This document shows, piece by piece, positions 19,423-29,349 of a DNA stretch of 36,221 nt. Positions within the stretch are counted from its first letter, which is position 1, and each line of letters starts with the position of its first letter. The position numbers were made by a program, and so were the translations under genes. The stretch is from Caryophanales bacterium. GTDB taxonomy: Bacteria > Bacillota_I > Bacilli_A > RFN20 > CAG-449. The notes under the pieces are model-generated. The model worked only from the letters and a program-made list of their open reading frames with translations, was not told the origin of the DNA and searched no databases. Location: contig JAQXGN010000016.1 of the NCBI GenBank assembly GCA_029006735.1, positions 1-36,221 of the forward strand. Reading direction: 5' to 3'.

Positions 19423-20120
19423 TATAGTTTAACCTCCATGCTTTCAATCGTCTCAATAAGAGATTGATATTTTAACACTTTCTGACCATATCCTTTTACT
19501 TCTAACCATGCATAAACATATTGGTTATTATCTAGATTAGAAGCAAAGTTAATTATATGATAATTGCTTATCATATCTTTGAAGAATTCCTCAACATCAT
19601 CATAAGGCTTCTTCATATATATAATTGTATCACATTCTGCTAATAAAAATCCAAGTAGAAAGTATGCTTTGTTTTCGTTTTCTTTAAACATAATTTCTAA
19701 TTCTAATACCCTTTGATAAACATTTGGTTTTTGTTCATTTAATCCTTGATCAACCATATATTTACTTAATAAATGAAATTTCAAAAAATCCTTTAAATAA
19801 ATGTCTACTGTTGGTCCATAAGATAAAATTTTATCACCCAATTCTTTTAAACTTTTAAAGGAATAACCATGATGTTTTAATTCCATATGAGGGCAAAAAA
19901 CATATTGAGCATGAAACAAGAATGCATTAATATCTCTAACCTCATGATTAATTTTAATTAATTGATCGAATTTTTTACGATCAATTTTTGATAGAAGTTT
20001 TAAAAATTTATTCGAAACAATTAAACTTTCACATGCTTCTGGATACAAATACATATTACGTCCAAATTCAATTAAGGAAGTAAAAACTTGATCTTGAATC
20101 ACAATTTTGTAATTAATCAT
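19422..20120 (-). CDS. Conserved-looking protein of unknown function
   Basis: Intact ORF, 4-nt overlap with the upstream gene and TAATG coupling to the downstream mutase gene. Confidence 0.6.
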   Translation of the reverse strand: MINYKIVIQDQVFTSLIEFGRNMYLYPEACESLIVSNKFLKLLSKIDRKKFDQLIKINHEVRDINAFLFHAQYVFCPHMELKHHGYSFKSLKELGDKILSYGPTVDIYLKDFLKFHLLSKYMVDQGLNEQKPNVYQRVLELEIMFKENENKAYFLLGFLLAECDTIIYMKKPYDDVEEFFKDMISNYHIINFASNLDNNQYVYAWLEVKGYGQKVLKYQSLIETIESMEVKL

Positions 20121-21172
20121 AAATTACCTCCTATTTTCATAATAATCATAACAATAAAAACTATTACAACTAAAAATTGAAGTAATAAAAATGTCTTCTC
20201 TACAATTGAAATAGTATCTTTTTTTATTGATGTCTTTTTTGCTAATCGATTTTGGAAATATTCAATTGTACTATAATATTTACTGATAGAATTAAAACTA
20301 GTTAATTTCTCATCTAACGATTCCATATTTGCTACTTTACTATGTAAATATGAATTTAATTCCATAAAAACTTTTATTGAATGAGGTCTAATCTTTTGAA
20401 ACACTATTTTTCTTTGCTTTATATAAAACATATATTCCTTTCCTTTTATAAAGAATATAGAAAACACAACCAAATCCAAAAGTAATGTAAATGAAAAAAC
20501 TAATGAATATGTAAGATTAATTACAATGTTTGAATTTCCATAGTGAGTAATACCCATCAAAAAATCTGATTTAGCAAAATACATAGAACAAATAATAATT
20601 GTGAATAATAAACAATATATTAGTTCAAAAATACGAAATGGTGTGAAAATATGTCGAATAGGAATATATTGTTTTCTTGTTTCGATTTCATTTACTGGAT
20701 TAAGTACTTGCAAGTGTAATTCATATTCCCATTTTTCTAAAACTCTTCTTAACGCCTCTTCCTTTAATTCCAAGGAAAAACCTTTTAATTTTGATAATTC
20801 ATTTAAAGTAATTAGTTTATTATCAAACTCGACTTTTAAATCTCCTATTGTCATATTTTTATCTTCTATATAAGCAATCAAAAGTGGATTAGTATAACAT
20901 TGTGGATCAGAAATCCTCAATAGATAATTAATTTTGCCATAAACAATCATCCCATCTTGTATAGATGATACTTTTTCAATATTGATACGTTTAAAATAAC
21001 TATATATTCTTCTAGCACTGCGTGAACTCTTATATTGTAATTTCTTTTTTCTTTCTTCAAAGAGTTGATATTGTGGAGTTAGTTTAATCCACTCAATAAA
21101 AGGACCAATATGGGAATCCGTATTGGCAGAAAACATTTCTGCAAGTAAAAGTCCTTTTTCAATATTTCTCAT
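20117..21172 (-). CDS. Membrane protein of unknown function (about three hydrophobic segments)
   Basis: Intact ORF 4 nt after the pseudouridine synthase gene; hydrophobic stretches around residues 180-200, 215-245 and the C-terminus. Confidence 0.6.
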   Translation of the reverse strand: MRNIEKGLLLAEMFSANTDSHIGPFIEWIKLTPQYQLFEERKKKLQYKSSRSARRIYSYFKRINIEKVSSIQDGMIVYGKINYLLRISDPQCYTNPLLIAYIEDKNMTIGDLKVEFDNKLITLNELSKLKGFSLELKEEALRRVLEKWEYELHLQVLNPVNEIETRKQYIPIRHIFTPFRIFELIYCLLFTIIICSMYFAKSDFLMGITHYGNSNIVINLTYSLVFSFTLLLDLVVFSIFFIKGKEYMFYIKQRKIVFQKIRPHSIKVFMELNSYLHSKVANMESLDEKLTSFNSISKYYSTIEYFQNRLAKKTSIKKDTISIVEKTFLLLQFLVVIVFIVMIIMKIGGNL

Positions 21173-21176
21173 ATAA

Positions 21177-22148
21177 TCAATCTTTCTTTAAATCTTGAAT
21201 AATATTTTTTTCTTTTTCTCCTAGTGGAGCAAAAAAAACTTTATTAGATAAATATGATAAAAAACCATCGATTTTTTTGAATCTAAATTCATGTGCATGT
21301 AAGAATTGTCCTTCATAATTGAATCTTTGTTTAAATTCTTTATTCTTTTGAAAATCGCCATACTTAGAATCACCAACTAATGGATGATTAATAGAAGCAA
21401 AATGTACTCTTATTTGATGAGTTCTTCCTGTTATCAATTCTGCTTTTACCAATGTGGTATCTTTAAATATTTCTTCAATTGAATACTTTGTAATCGCGGT
21501 TTTTCCGCCTTTTTCTAAACTTCTTATATATACTTTACCTTGTTTTTCATCCTTACAAAGTGGTTTATTTATCGTTCCTTCTTCAGTTAGTCTTCCACAC
21601 ACTAAAGCTAAATAATGTTTTTCAATATTATCTCTTTCTTTAAATAATTCTTCTAAACTTTGTAATGCTTTTATATTTTTTCCAAAAATAACTAGACCAC
21701 TAGTATTTCTATCAATTCTATGAGCAGGGCCAGGAATAAATCCTTCATTCATTGCTGGATCAAATTCATTTTTTTCATAAAGATAACTATTCACAATATT
21801 AGTTAATGTGATTCTTTTTTCTTTTTCATCGCCATGTACTAATAACCCACTTGGTTTATTACAAATCAAAATATTTTCATCTTCGTAGATTATCGCTGGT
21901 TTATTCTTCATTTTTTCTATCTGTCTAGGCTTATTAAATTCTTCGAGTTGAGCATCAGTTACATATAGTTGAACCACATCTTGATCAAAGATGACATAAT
22001 TTTTATTAACTCTTACTCCGTTTACCTTAACATCTTTAATACGAAAAAGTTTCTCAATAAAAGAAATCGGAGCATCTTTAAGATACTTCTTAACAAATTT
22101 ATATATTGTTTGTCCTTCTTGGTTTTTATTAATAGTAACTTGTTTCAT
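21177..22148 (-). CDS. RluC/RluD-family 23S rRNA pseudouridine synthase with S4 domain
   Basis: S4-like N-terminus; HRIDRNTSGLVIFGKN, GRTHQIRVHFASINHPLVGDSKYG. Confidence 0.93.
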   Translation of the reverse strand: MKQVTINKNQEGQTIYKFVKKYLKDAPISFIEKLFRIKDVKVNGVRVNKNYVIFDQDVVQLYVTDAQLEEFNKPRQIEKMKNKPAIIYEDENILICNKPSGLLVHGDEKEKRITLTNIVNSYLYEKNEFDPAMNEGFIPGPAHRIDRNTSGLVIFGKNIKALQSLEELFKERDNIEKHYLALVCGRLTEEGTINKPLCKDEKQGKVYIRSLEKGGKTAITKYSIEEIFKDTTLVKAELITGRTHQIRVHFASINHPLVGDSKYGDFQKNKEFKQRFNYEGQFLHAHEFRFKKIDGFLSYLSNKVFFAPLGEKEKNIIQDLKKD

Positions 22149-22255
22149 ATTAGTAACACCTAAATATGATTATATCATATAACACAAAGCGAAATAATAA
22201 AATAGTTAAAAACTAATGACATTTAAAATATTATATAGTATTATATTTTAGCGAT

Positions 22256-22346
22256 GGAGAAATACCCAAGAGGCTGAAGGGGCGGGCTTGGAAAGCTCGT
22301 AGGCTGGTAACTCGGCGCAAGGGTTCAAATCCCTTTTTCTCCGCCA
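22256..22346 (+). tRNA. tRNA-Ser(GGA)
   Basis: GGAGAAA/TTTCTCC acceptor, long variable arm, loop TTGGAAA, T-loop TTCAAAT, encoded CCA. Confidence 0.92.
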
Positions 22347-22361
22347 TTAAATAATTTAGAT

Positions 22362-22387
22362 AAAGTCGGTTTCCCCCGGCTTTTTTT
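22362..22387 (+). terminator. Intrinsic terminator after tRNA-Ser
   Basis: AAAGTCGGTTTCCCCCGGCTTTTTTT. Confidence 0.7.
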
Positions 22388-22523
22388 ATATATTTATCCG
22401 CCAAATAACGCCAGGTGGAATTCGACTCTACTTTAGTTTTATAGATATTTTTTGGGATTAATAAAAATGATTTCTAGAAAAATGATAATATTATTAATGA
22501 TTTTTTTATTTAATATTGTTATA

Positions 22524-22561
22524 TAAAAAAACTAAGAAGTATTTAAGTTACCTCTTAGTTT
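22524..22561 (-). terminator. Intrinsic terminator after tRNA-Gly
   Basis: Minus strand AAACTAAGA...TCTTAGTTTTTT. Confidence 0.7.
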
Positions 22562-22612
22562 CTCTTTCTTAACTAATATCAATGCTTATAATTTCGCATT
22601 AAATAATATATA

Positions 22613-22686
22613 TGGAGCATCTAGCGGAAATCGAATCCGTACCCAAAGCTTGGGAAGCTTTTATTCTACCATTAAACTATAGATGC
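22613..22686 (-). tRNA. tRNA-Gly(CCC)
   Basis: GCATCTA/TAGATGC acceptor, anticodon stem AAAGC/GCTTT with loop TTCCCAA, T-loop TTCGATT, encoded CCA. Confidence 0.88.
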
Positions 22687-22729
22687 ATTTACAATTAATA
22701 GTATGCTATTATTCTATATAATTGTCAAT

Positions 22730-23194
22730 CTAATCACATATATCAATAAATTTTGCATCCACATATTCTTTTAATACTGCTGGATTTATTTTTAATTGAT
22801 AACCCACTTTTCCTGCAGAAACAAAGATTTCATCAAATAGAATTGCTGTTTCATCAATAACTGTCACAAATTTCTTTTTCATTCCAATAGGTGAACATCC
22901 ACCATGAATATATCCAGTTAAAGGTAACAACTCTTTTTGTTTAATCATTTCTATTGATTTTACATTTACTGCTTTTGCTGCTTTTTTAAGATTTAATGAA
23001 CAGTTAACAGGAACGCAAAAAACAAAATGCTCTTTTGTATTACTAACAGTAACTAAAGTTTTAAAAACTTGTTCTTTATTTTCTCCTATTGATTGAGCAA
23101 CTAAACATCCATCCGTAATAGATGAATCATAAGTTATTATTTCATATTTTATATTACTTGCATCAAGTAATCTTCCAACATTAGTTTTTTCCAT
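22730..23194 (-). CDS. YbaK/EbsC-family aminoacyl-tRNA deacylase (Cys-tRNA(Pro) deacylase-like)
   Basis: EQVFKTLV, VPVNCSLNLKKAAKA, GYIHGGCSPIGMKKKFVTVIDE. Confidence 0.88.
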   Translation of the reverse strand: MEKTNVGRLLDASNIKYEIITYDSSITDGCLVAQSIGENKEQVFKTLVTVSNTKEHFVFCVPVNCSLNLKKAAKAVNVKSIEMIKQKELLPLTGYIHGGCSPIGMKKKFVTVIDETAILFDEIFVSAGKVGYQLKINPAVLKEYVDAKFIDICD

Positions 23195-23201
23195 ACTACA
23201 T

Positions 23202-24110
23202 CTAATCTTTCTTATTATAAAAACATCCTTGCTTATAATTATTCTCTCTCATTTTTTGTTCTAATTTAATCAATACTCTTTTTTTATGATTTGCCCATTC
23301 TGGACATACCAATACATCTTTAGGCGGATCTCCAGTTAATCGATGAATTATTATATCATCTTTAATATGTGTCAAAATATAGATTAATTCTTTAACATAT
23401 TCCTCTAATGTAATAGGTTGATATTTATTAGAATTAAGTAAATATTCTAAATATGTATTTTTAATGACGTATGTAGAATGTATTTTTATTCCTTGATAAT
23501 TGATTTTCCGTAAAAAGTCGACTGTTTTAATAATATCTTCATGATTTTCATTTGGCAATCCAACCATTATATGAACAACAACATCAATATGATGTTTATT
23601 CAATAAGTTTACTGCATTAATGAAATCTTCATTATTAATTTTTTGATTAATGAACTCATGAGTATATTCATTAGAAGTCTGTAACCCTAATTCTACATAA
23701 ACAAAATACTTCTTTTGATATTCATTTAACAATTCACACACATCTTCATTTATGCAATCAGGACGAGTATCAATACTTAATGCAACAATTCTATCATCAA
23801 TCAATGCTTCATCATATTTTCTTTTTAATTCATCAATAGTTCCATATGTATTTGTAAAATTTTGAAAATATGCAATAAAAGCATTTGCTCTTTTACTCCT
23901 ATAAGAAGAAAAATATCTCTCAACTTGTTCTTTGATCGATATTCTATTTGTGTTCTCTCCTGATCCTCTTTCTCCACAAAAAATGCATCCTCCAAATGAT
24001 TTACTTCCATCTCTATTAGGGCAAGTAAATCCACCATCAATACAAATTTTTAATACTCTTTGATTAAACTTTCCCTTTAAAAATTCATTAAATCGATTAT
24101 AATAAATCAT
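23202..24110 (-). CDS. Radical SAM protein, TIGR01212/YtqA-like
   Basis: CIDGGFTCPNRDGSKSFGGCIFCGERGSG cluster motif; IDTRPDCI, YVELGLQT, VHIMVGLPNE. Confidence 0.9.
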   Translation of the reverse strand: MIYYNRFNEFLKGKFNQRVLKICIDGGFTCPNRDGSKSFGGCIFCGERGSGENTNRISIKEQVERYFSSYRSKRANAFIAYFQNFTNTYGTIDELKRKYDEALIDDRIVALSIDTRPDCINEDVCELLNEYQKKYFVYVELGLQTSNEYTHEFINQKINNEDFINAVNLLNKHHIDVVVHIMVGLPNENHEDIIKTVDFLRKINYQGIKIHSTYVIKNTYLEYLLNSNKYQPITLEEYVKELIYILTHIKDDIIIHRLTGDPPKDVLVCPEWANHKKRVLIKLEQKMRENNYKQGCFYNKKD

Positions 24111-24193
24111 TTTAAGTAATCACCTTTCTATAAATGCAATTATAACATAGTTTTGGTTGTAATTTATGTTTTTTTTTGATATAAATTTTATGT

Positions 24194-25309
24194 ATGAAAA
24201 TTAATCTAAACAAAATCGAAATGCAAAAAATAATAGCTCTACTTAGTGTAAGAGAAACAAACATGAACGTATCAACTATGTACATGTATTATTTAATGAA
24301 CGAATCATGTTCAATTAATAAAAATATGATTGATTTCTATATGAAACGCAAACACACATTAGAAATGGCTTTTTATCATTGTTTTGTAGACGTATTAGAA
24401 TTAGATTATGATGATTACGAATTAAAACAAATTGAAAAGTTAAATCATATTAATGAAATAAAAAGATTAGATACAAAAAAATATATCAATAACCCTTATT
24501 ATAAGAATATTAAAGTCCCTCAAATAAAAGAAGGTAAGTGGTATTTTAAATATGACTCATTCCTTCCATATGAAGGATTTATTTATAAAGATGTTATTGT
24601 CGATGAGAATAATAACTTTGCCGAATATACTTCATTAGGATTCTTTAATGAGCCATTTAAATATTTAACTTTAACTCAAGATAATGAAATATGGATGAGT
24701 ATTACTCCTCATGAAATTGAAACGATGGAACAATCAATTAAAGAAGCAAGTGGTAAAGTTGTAGTTTTTGGATTAGGTCTAGGGTATTATCCATACATGA
24801 TTTCATTAAAAGAAAACGTAGAAAAAATTACTATCGTAGAAATTAATAATGATGCGATTAAACTATTTAAGCAATACATATTACCTCAATTTGAACACAA
24901 AAAAAAGATTGAAATAATATCATCAGATGCATTTGTTTTTGCGGAAAAAATGGCACAAAATCATTTTGATTATGCTTTTGTTGATCTGTGGCATAATGTT
25001 GAGGATGGACTTGAATTATATCTAAAAATGAAAGCAATTGAAAAGAATTTTTCTCATACTAAATTCTCTTATTGGATTGAAGATGCTTTACTAGTCATGT
25101 TAAGACGTTGCTTATTGACTTTAATTGACGAAGAGGCAGATGGAGCAACTGATGAGCATTATCAAATCGAAGAAAACTATGATGATCATGTTATTAATAG
25201 ATTACATTTTATTTTAAAAGATAAAGAAATTAATACATATTCTTCTTTAGAAAATATGTTAAAAAAAGAGTATTTAACTACTTTAGCTAAAAAAATCGAA
25301 AGCAAATAG
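24194..25309 (+). CDS. SAM-dependent methyltransferase / spermidine-synthase-like protein
   Basis: KVVVFGLGLGYYPYMISL, ITIVEINNDAIKLFK, FDYAFVDLWHNVEDG. Confidence 0.6.
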   Translation: MKINLNKIEMQKIIALLSVRETNMNVSTMYMYYLMNESCSINKNMIDFYMKRKHTLEMAFYHCFVDVLELDYDDYELKQIEKLNHINEIKRLDTKKYINNPYYKNIKVPQIKEGKWYFKYDSFLPYEGFIYKDVIVDENNNFAEYTSLGFFNEPFKYLTLTQDNEIWMSITPHEIETMEQSIKEASGKVVVFGLGLGYYPYMISLKENVEKITIVEINNDAIKLFKQYILPQFEHKKKIEIISSDAFVFAEKMAQNHFDYAFVDLWHNVEDGLELYLKMKAIEKNFSHTKFSYWIEDALLVMLRRCLLTLIDEEADGATDEHYQIEENYDDHVINRLHFILKDKEINTYSSLENMLKKEYLTTLAKKIESK

Positions 25310-25310
25310 A

Positions 25311-25343
25311 AAAGGAGCATTCATAAATGCTCCTTATTTTTTT
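25311..25343. terminator. Bidirectional terminator between convergent genes
   Basis: AAAGGAGCAT-TCATAA-ATGCTCCTTATTTTTTT. Confidence 0.8.
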
Positions 25344-25351
25344 ACTGAATT

Positions 25352-28318
25352 TTATTCAGTTACTTTTTTCTTTTTTGGGAGAAATACAAATACACCCCAA
25401 GCAGCTAATGCTAAACAGATGACACCATCACCGACAAATAAGCCGACTTCCCATTTTGGCATATGAGTAATGAATTCACCTCTAATTGCATTTGAATTAG
25501 CAACAACATATAAAATATTTTTTGAACATTGTTGTAATACATTTACATCTGCTGCAGATGATGCATCTGCTTTCCAAACTCTAAATCCTGCAGATTCAAG
25601 GTTCAAATCTCCACCTGCATAAACCATATCTTTATTAACCATATGTGAACAAGTATTGAAATCGCAAATGACAAATCCTTCAAATCCCCATTCGTCACGA
25701 AGAATAGTAGTTAATAAACGATAATCTCCACCAGTCCATCTTTCACCAATTCTATTGAATGAAGACATTACTGATACTGGTTTTGTTTCTGCGTAATCAC
25801 CAAAGTAAGCTTTGTTATTTTCATTTGTGAAATCAGAAGTACCACCTTTAATTGCAATTTCAAATCCTTTTAAGTATACTTCTCTTAAAGTTTGTTCATC
25901 AAGCCATGTAACTAATCCATTGATTGATCTATGTGTTTCAGTTTCATTTACTGCAAAGTGTTTTAATGAAGTATAAACACCTTTTGAAGCAGTTCCTTTA
26001 GAAATTGCTGCAGACATTTGTCCAGAAAGGAATGGATCTTCAGAATAATATTCAAAGTTTCTTCCACCAAATGGAGAACGATGTAAATTTAATCCTGGAG
26101 CATACCAACCAGTATATGGTCTATTTCTTTCTGTTTCAGTTGAACCGATTAAACCTTCAATACCGACTGCAACACCCATATCGAATAAACGTTGAATGTT
26201 CCAAGTTGAAGCGGCAACAACTTCATTACAATATGAACATGTACCATTGAAAGTTGCTTTATCCATAAAGTTAACCCAACCGACTGGGCCATCTGTATTA
26301 TCTGTAGGTGGGACATTATAACGACTAATTTCAATTGTTTGGAAAGCACCTTTATTTACTAAATCATTCATTTCTTTAACTGTTAATTGTTCAATAAAAT
26401 CTTTCCATAATGGGTCATTATAATCTTTTCCAACTAAATCAGTAATCATAATATCTTTATTGTTATTTACAGTTGGCATTGTAGATAAATCATTTGGATT
26501 ATTTGGATTTGCTTCTTCACTCTTAATAGAACTAATCCATTCGTTAGTGATATTCCAGCCTTCTTTAATTTCTGAACCAACCATTTTTTCTTCATTAGTT
26601 CTTGTTTTAGGCCATGTGCCTTCAATATTTGAACGAGATAAAATACTTCCTAATTGTGAATCTGAATTTAATGACTTATCTTCATTATCAGAGAAAAGGT
26701 TTTTAACATCACAGTTTGTTACTGGATCTTTTTCATAACGAATATCTTCTTTTACACTTGCAGTGATAACTGCATCATTCATATCTTTTGCATGATGTGA
26801 GTCAGTTGATAATGTGAATTTATAATCATCTCCAGCCTCAACAACATAGCCTTTTTTACCACTAATTCCCTTATAATCATATGAAGCATATGTATATGGG
26901 CTATCAACAGTAATAATAACTGTATCTTCTTCTCCTGGTTGTAATTCTTTAGTTTTTGCGAAACCAACTAAGACTTTTGCACTCTTTTCTATGCCACCAT
27001 CATTGTAATGTGGAGTAACATATAATTCAACAACATCTCTTCCTGGATATGTACCAGTATTTTTTACCTTAACGCGATATTGCATTTCAGTATTCTTTTC
27101 AAGAGTTGTTGGAATACTTGCTTTATTAACTAATTCCCAAGAGAAAGTTGTATATGATTCACCATATCCAAATGGATAGACAACTGCTTCATCATAATTA
27201 ATGTGATTCTCTGCTGCAGCCGTTTCATAATAACGATATCCATAATAGATACCTTCCTCATAGTCAGCAAAATATACTTGAGTATCTACTGTACCACGAC
27301 CAACTTTTTCATAATATGCATCACCGCTAATTTTACCTACTGTGCCTAAAGCTCCACCAAAGTTATTCCATGTTGGATCTTTTGTAAAGTCAGCAGGATA
27401 AATATCAACTGTTTTTCCTGATGGAGAAATTAAAGAACCATCTAATCTTTTTCCTTTTAAGATTTCTCCAAGAGCAGACATACCTTCTGTACCATCAAAT
27501 CCAATCCAAAGAATTGAATCGACACCAGCATCTTCTTGTACATCTTTTAATTCCATTGCAGAAGCAGTATTCAATAATAAAACGACTTTTTCAAATCCTT
27601 TTCCTTTTACAGCATTAATTAAATCTTTTTCTGCTGGACGTAATTTTAGAATATGATCATCTGCAGATCTTGGTAAATCAGCACCTTCTCCACCGATACG
27701 AGTGATAACAATTAATGCTGCATCTTTATAGCCATCTGTAGTATTCCATACATCATCAGAATACTTATCAATTGGTGTTTCACCAACGAATGATTCAGAA
27801 ATTGCAACTGTGTTACCATTATCTAAATCAGAGTTATTTGCATCTCTACCTTTACCTGATCTATTTGGATCTTCGTAAAACTCTTTTAATCCTTTTGAAT
27901 ATTGGAAACCAGATTCTTCTAAAGATGTAAAAATATCTTTAATCTCTGAAGTATCAGCAGCGCCTGATCCTGATCCACCATATGCAATATTAACAGAGTT
28001 TTTACCAAAAACTGATACTTTAGCACCTTCTTTTAATGGAAGTGCTTTATCTTTATTTTTTAATAATGTAAATCCTTCTTCACAGATTTCTCTTGTGACT
28101 TTCTTACCATATTCTTTTGCATCTTTCTTAGTTTTGATATTTTCTGGAATTTCAAATCTAGATTTTTCTGTTCCTACAATTTCCATTGTTCCTCTATCAG
28201 AGAGAACAGTACAAATAATATCGTAAAAGGATTGTGTTGCAAGGACATTAACAACTACTCCGATAGATAATACGGCAGTAGTTGTAATAATCCAAGGAAT
28301 TAATTTTTTATTTTTCAT
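25352..28318 (-). CDS. GH3-family glycoside hydrolase, reversed domain order, hydrophobic segment at each terminus
   Basis: GH3_C-like part first (GFTLLKNKDKALPL..VFGKNSVNIAYGGSGSG), then Fn3-like, then the TIM-barrel motifs GRNFEYYSEDP, KHFAVNETETHR, GFVICDFNT; N-terminal and C-terminal transmembrane helices. Confidence 0.92.
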   Translation of the reverse strand: MKNKKLIPWIITTTAVLSIGVVVNVLATQSFYDIICTVLSDRGTMEIVGTEKSRFEIPENIKTKKDAKEYGKKVTREICEEGFTLLKNKDKALPLKEGAKVSVFGKNSVNIAYGGSGSGAADTSEIKDIFTSLEESGFQYSKGLKEFYEDPNRSGKGRDANNSDLDNGNTVAISESFVGETPIDKYSDDVWNTTDGYKDAALIVITRIGGEGADLPRSADDHILKLRPAEKDLINAVKGKGFEKVVLLLNTASAMELKDVQEDAGVDSILWIGFDGTEGMSALGEILKGKRLDGSLISPSGKTVDIYPADFTKDPTWNNFGGALGTVGKISGDAYYEKVGRGTVDTQVYFADYEEGIYYGYRYYETAAAENHINYDEAVVYPFGYGESYTTFSWELVNKASIPTTLEKNTEMQYRVKVKNTGTYPGRDVVELYVTPHYNDGGIEKSAKVLVGFAKTKELQPGEEDTVIITVDSPYTYASYDYKGISGKKGYVVEAGDDYKFTLSTDSHHAKDMNDAVITASVKEDIRYEKDPVTNCDVKNLFSDNEDKSLNSDSQLGSILSRSNIEGTWPKTRTNEEKMVGSEIKEGWNITNEWISSIKSEEANPNNPNDLSTMPTVNNNKDIMITDLVGKDYNDPLWKDFIEQLTVKEMNDLVNKGAFQTIEISRYNVPPTDNTDGPVGWVNFMDKATFNGTCSYCNEVVAASTWNIQRLFDMGVAVGIEGLIGSTETERNRPYTGWYAPGLNLHRSPFGGRNFEYYSEDPFLSGQMSAAISKGTASKGVYTSLKHFAVNETETHRSINGLVTWLDEQTLREVYLKGFEIAIKGGTSDFTNENNKAYFGDYAETKPVSVMSSFNRIGERWTGGDYRLLTTILRDEWGFEGFVICDFNTCSHMVNKDMVYAGGDLNLESAGFRVWKADASSAADVNVLQQCSKNILYVVANSNAIRGEFITHMPKWEVGLFVGDGVICLALAAWGVFVFLPKKKKVTE

Positions 28319-28331
28319 ATTTTTTCCTCAA

Positions 28332-29318
28332 TTATTTAATATAAATTGGAGCTTTGTTATATCCAGGAATGTTCTTATTTACATCAACAAAGCCTAATTG
28401 TGCTGTTGTTGTAATTTGAATGTTATCAATAACTGGAGCAACAGCAGCCATTGTTCCTAATGGAGCATCCGAATTATCTGTAATAAATGATATTGAAGTG
28501 ACTCCTTTATATAAAGTTAAAGAAGTTGTGATTGCAAATGTGTCCCAACCTACAGCACCCATTGAACCTTCTGCATTAATATCGATTGTTTTACAAATCC
28601 ATTCATCAATATAATAGCCTTTAAATTCTCCTTCTCCTGCTGGAGAATAATAATTTAAGAAGAATTCATCCCAGTTACCTAAAGCACCACCATCTTGATA
28701 AGAACGTAAGTCTTCATCATTTACTGGATCAACACGAATTGCATAGTTTTCTGGAGATAAACGAAGATTAAAGAATTCACCAGCACATCTTAAATCTAAT
28801 TTTGCATCCTTAACTTCTCTATCTGAGAAAATTAAGAAATTAACTGAGTTACCACTTCTATATAAATATGATACATAACCAACTGATTCATCATCTGTTA
28901 AAGCAGCCATTCCATTTTCACCTGCAGCACCTGAATAACCTGGACCTTGTTTATTTGATAAATTAGTGCACTCTGCTTCAAAAACATATGTTACTTGACC
29001 TGGTGCATGTGGAATAAAGTGTTCTGGTGCACCTATAACTTCTCCTCCACCAACATCACTTGTTGGCTTTTCCGATGTTGCTACATTACTTGTTGGTTTT
29101 TCCGATGTTGCTACATTACTTGTTGGTTTTTCTGATGTAGCTACATTACTTGTTGGTTTTTCCGATGTTGCTACATTACTTGTTGGCTTTTCTGTTGTTA
29201 CTTCGTTTGTATCTTGAGAGTTATTTGAACTAACATCACTAGTAACTGGTTTATCACAACCGAATAAAACAGTTGATAATAAAGCTACTCCTAATAGCAT
29301 TTTTGTTCCTTTTTTCAT
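28332..29318 (-). CDS. Lipoprotein with repetitive Thr/Ser/Pro linker and CBM6/35-like domain
   Basis: Lipobox-like LSTVLFGC; TSEKPTSNVA repeats; YVFEAECTNLSNKQGPGYSGAAGENG...VGYVSYLYRSGNSVNFLIFSD resembles CBM6/35 beta-sandwich modules. Confidence 0.7.
   Translation of the reverse strand: MKKGTKMLLGVALLSTVLFGCDKPVTSDVSSNNSQDTNEVTTEKPTSNVATSEKPTSNVATSEKPTSNVATSEKPTSNVATSEKPTSDVGGGEVIGAPEHFIPHAPGQVTYVFEAECTNLSNKQGPGYSGAAGENGMAALTDDESVGYVSYLYRSGNSVNFLIFSDREVKDAKLDLRCAGEFFNLRLSPENYAIRVDPVNDEDLRSYQDGGALGNWDEFFLNYYSPAGEGEFKGYYIDEWICKTIDINAEGSMGAVGWDTFAITTSLTLYKGVTSISFITDNSDAPLGTMAAVAPVIDNIQITTTAQLGFVDVNKNIPGYNKAPIYIK
29055..29207 (-). repeat. About five tandem copies of a 30-bp unit encoding TSEKPTSNVA
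   Basis: TTEKPTSNVA-(TSEKPTSNVA)x3-TSEKPTSDVG; nucleotide copies differ by a few mostly synonymous changes. Confidence 0.9.
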
Positions 29319-29349
29319 AAATTCCTCCTTATGTAATAAAAGTGCATTT

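Noticed and set aside
22391-22445. tRNA-like remnant (CCGCCAAATAACGCCAGGTGGAATTCGACTCTAC)
   Set aside because: Resembles a T-arm near a tRNA, but G53/T-loop positions do not fit and no acceptor or anticodon arm is present.
29055-29207. CRISPR-like repeat array
   Set aside because: Contiguous 30-bp coding repeats without spacers; explained by the protein linker.
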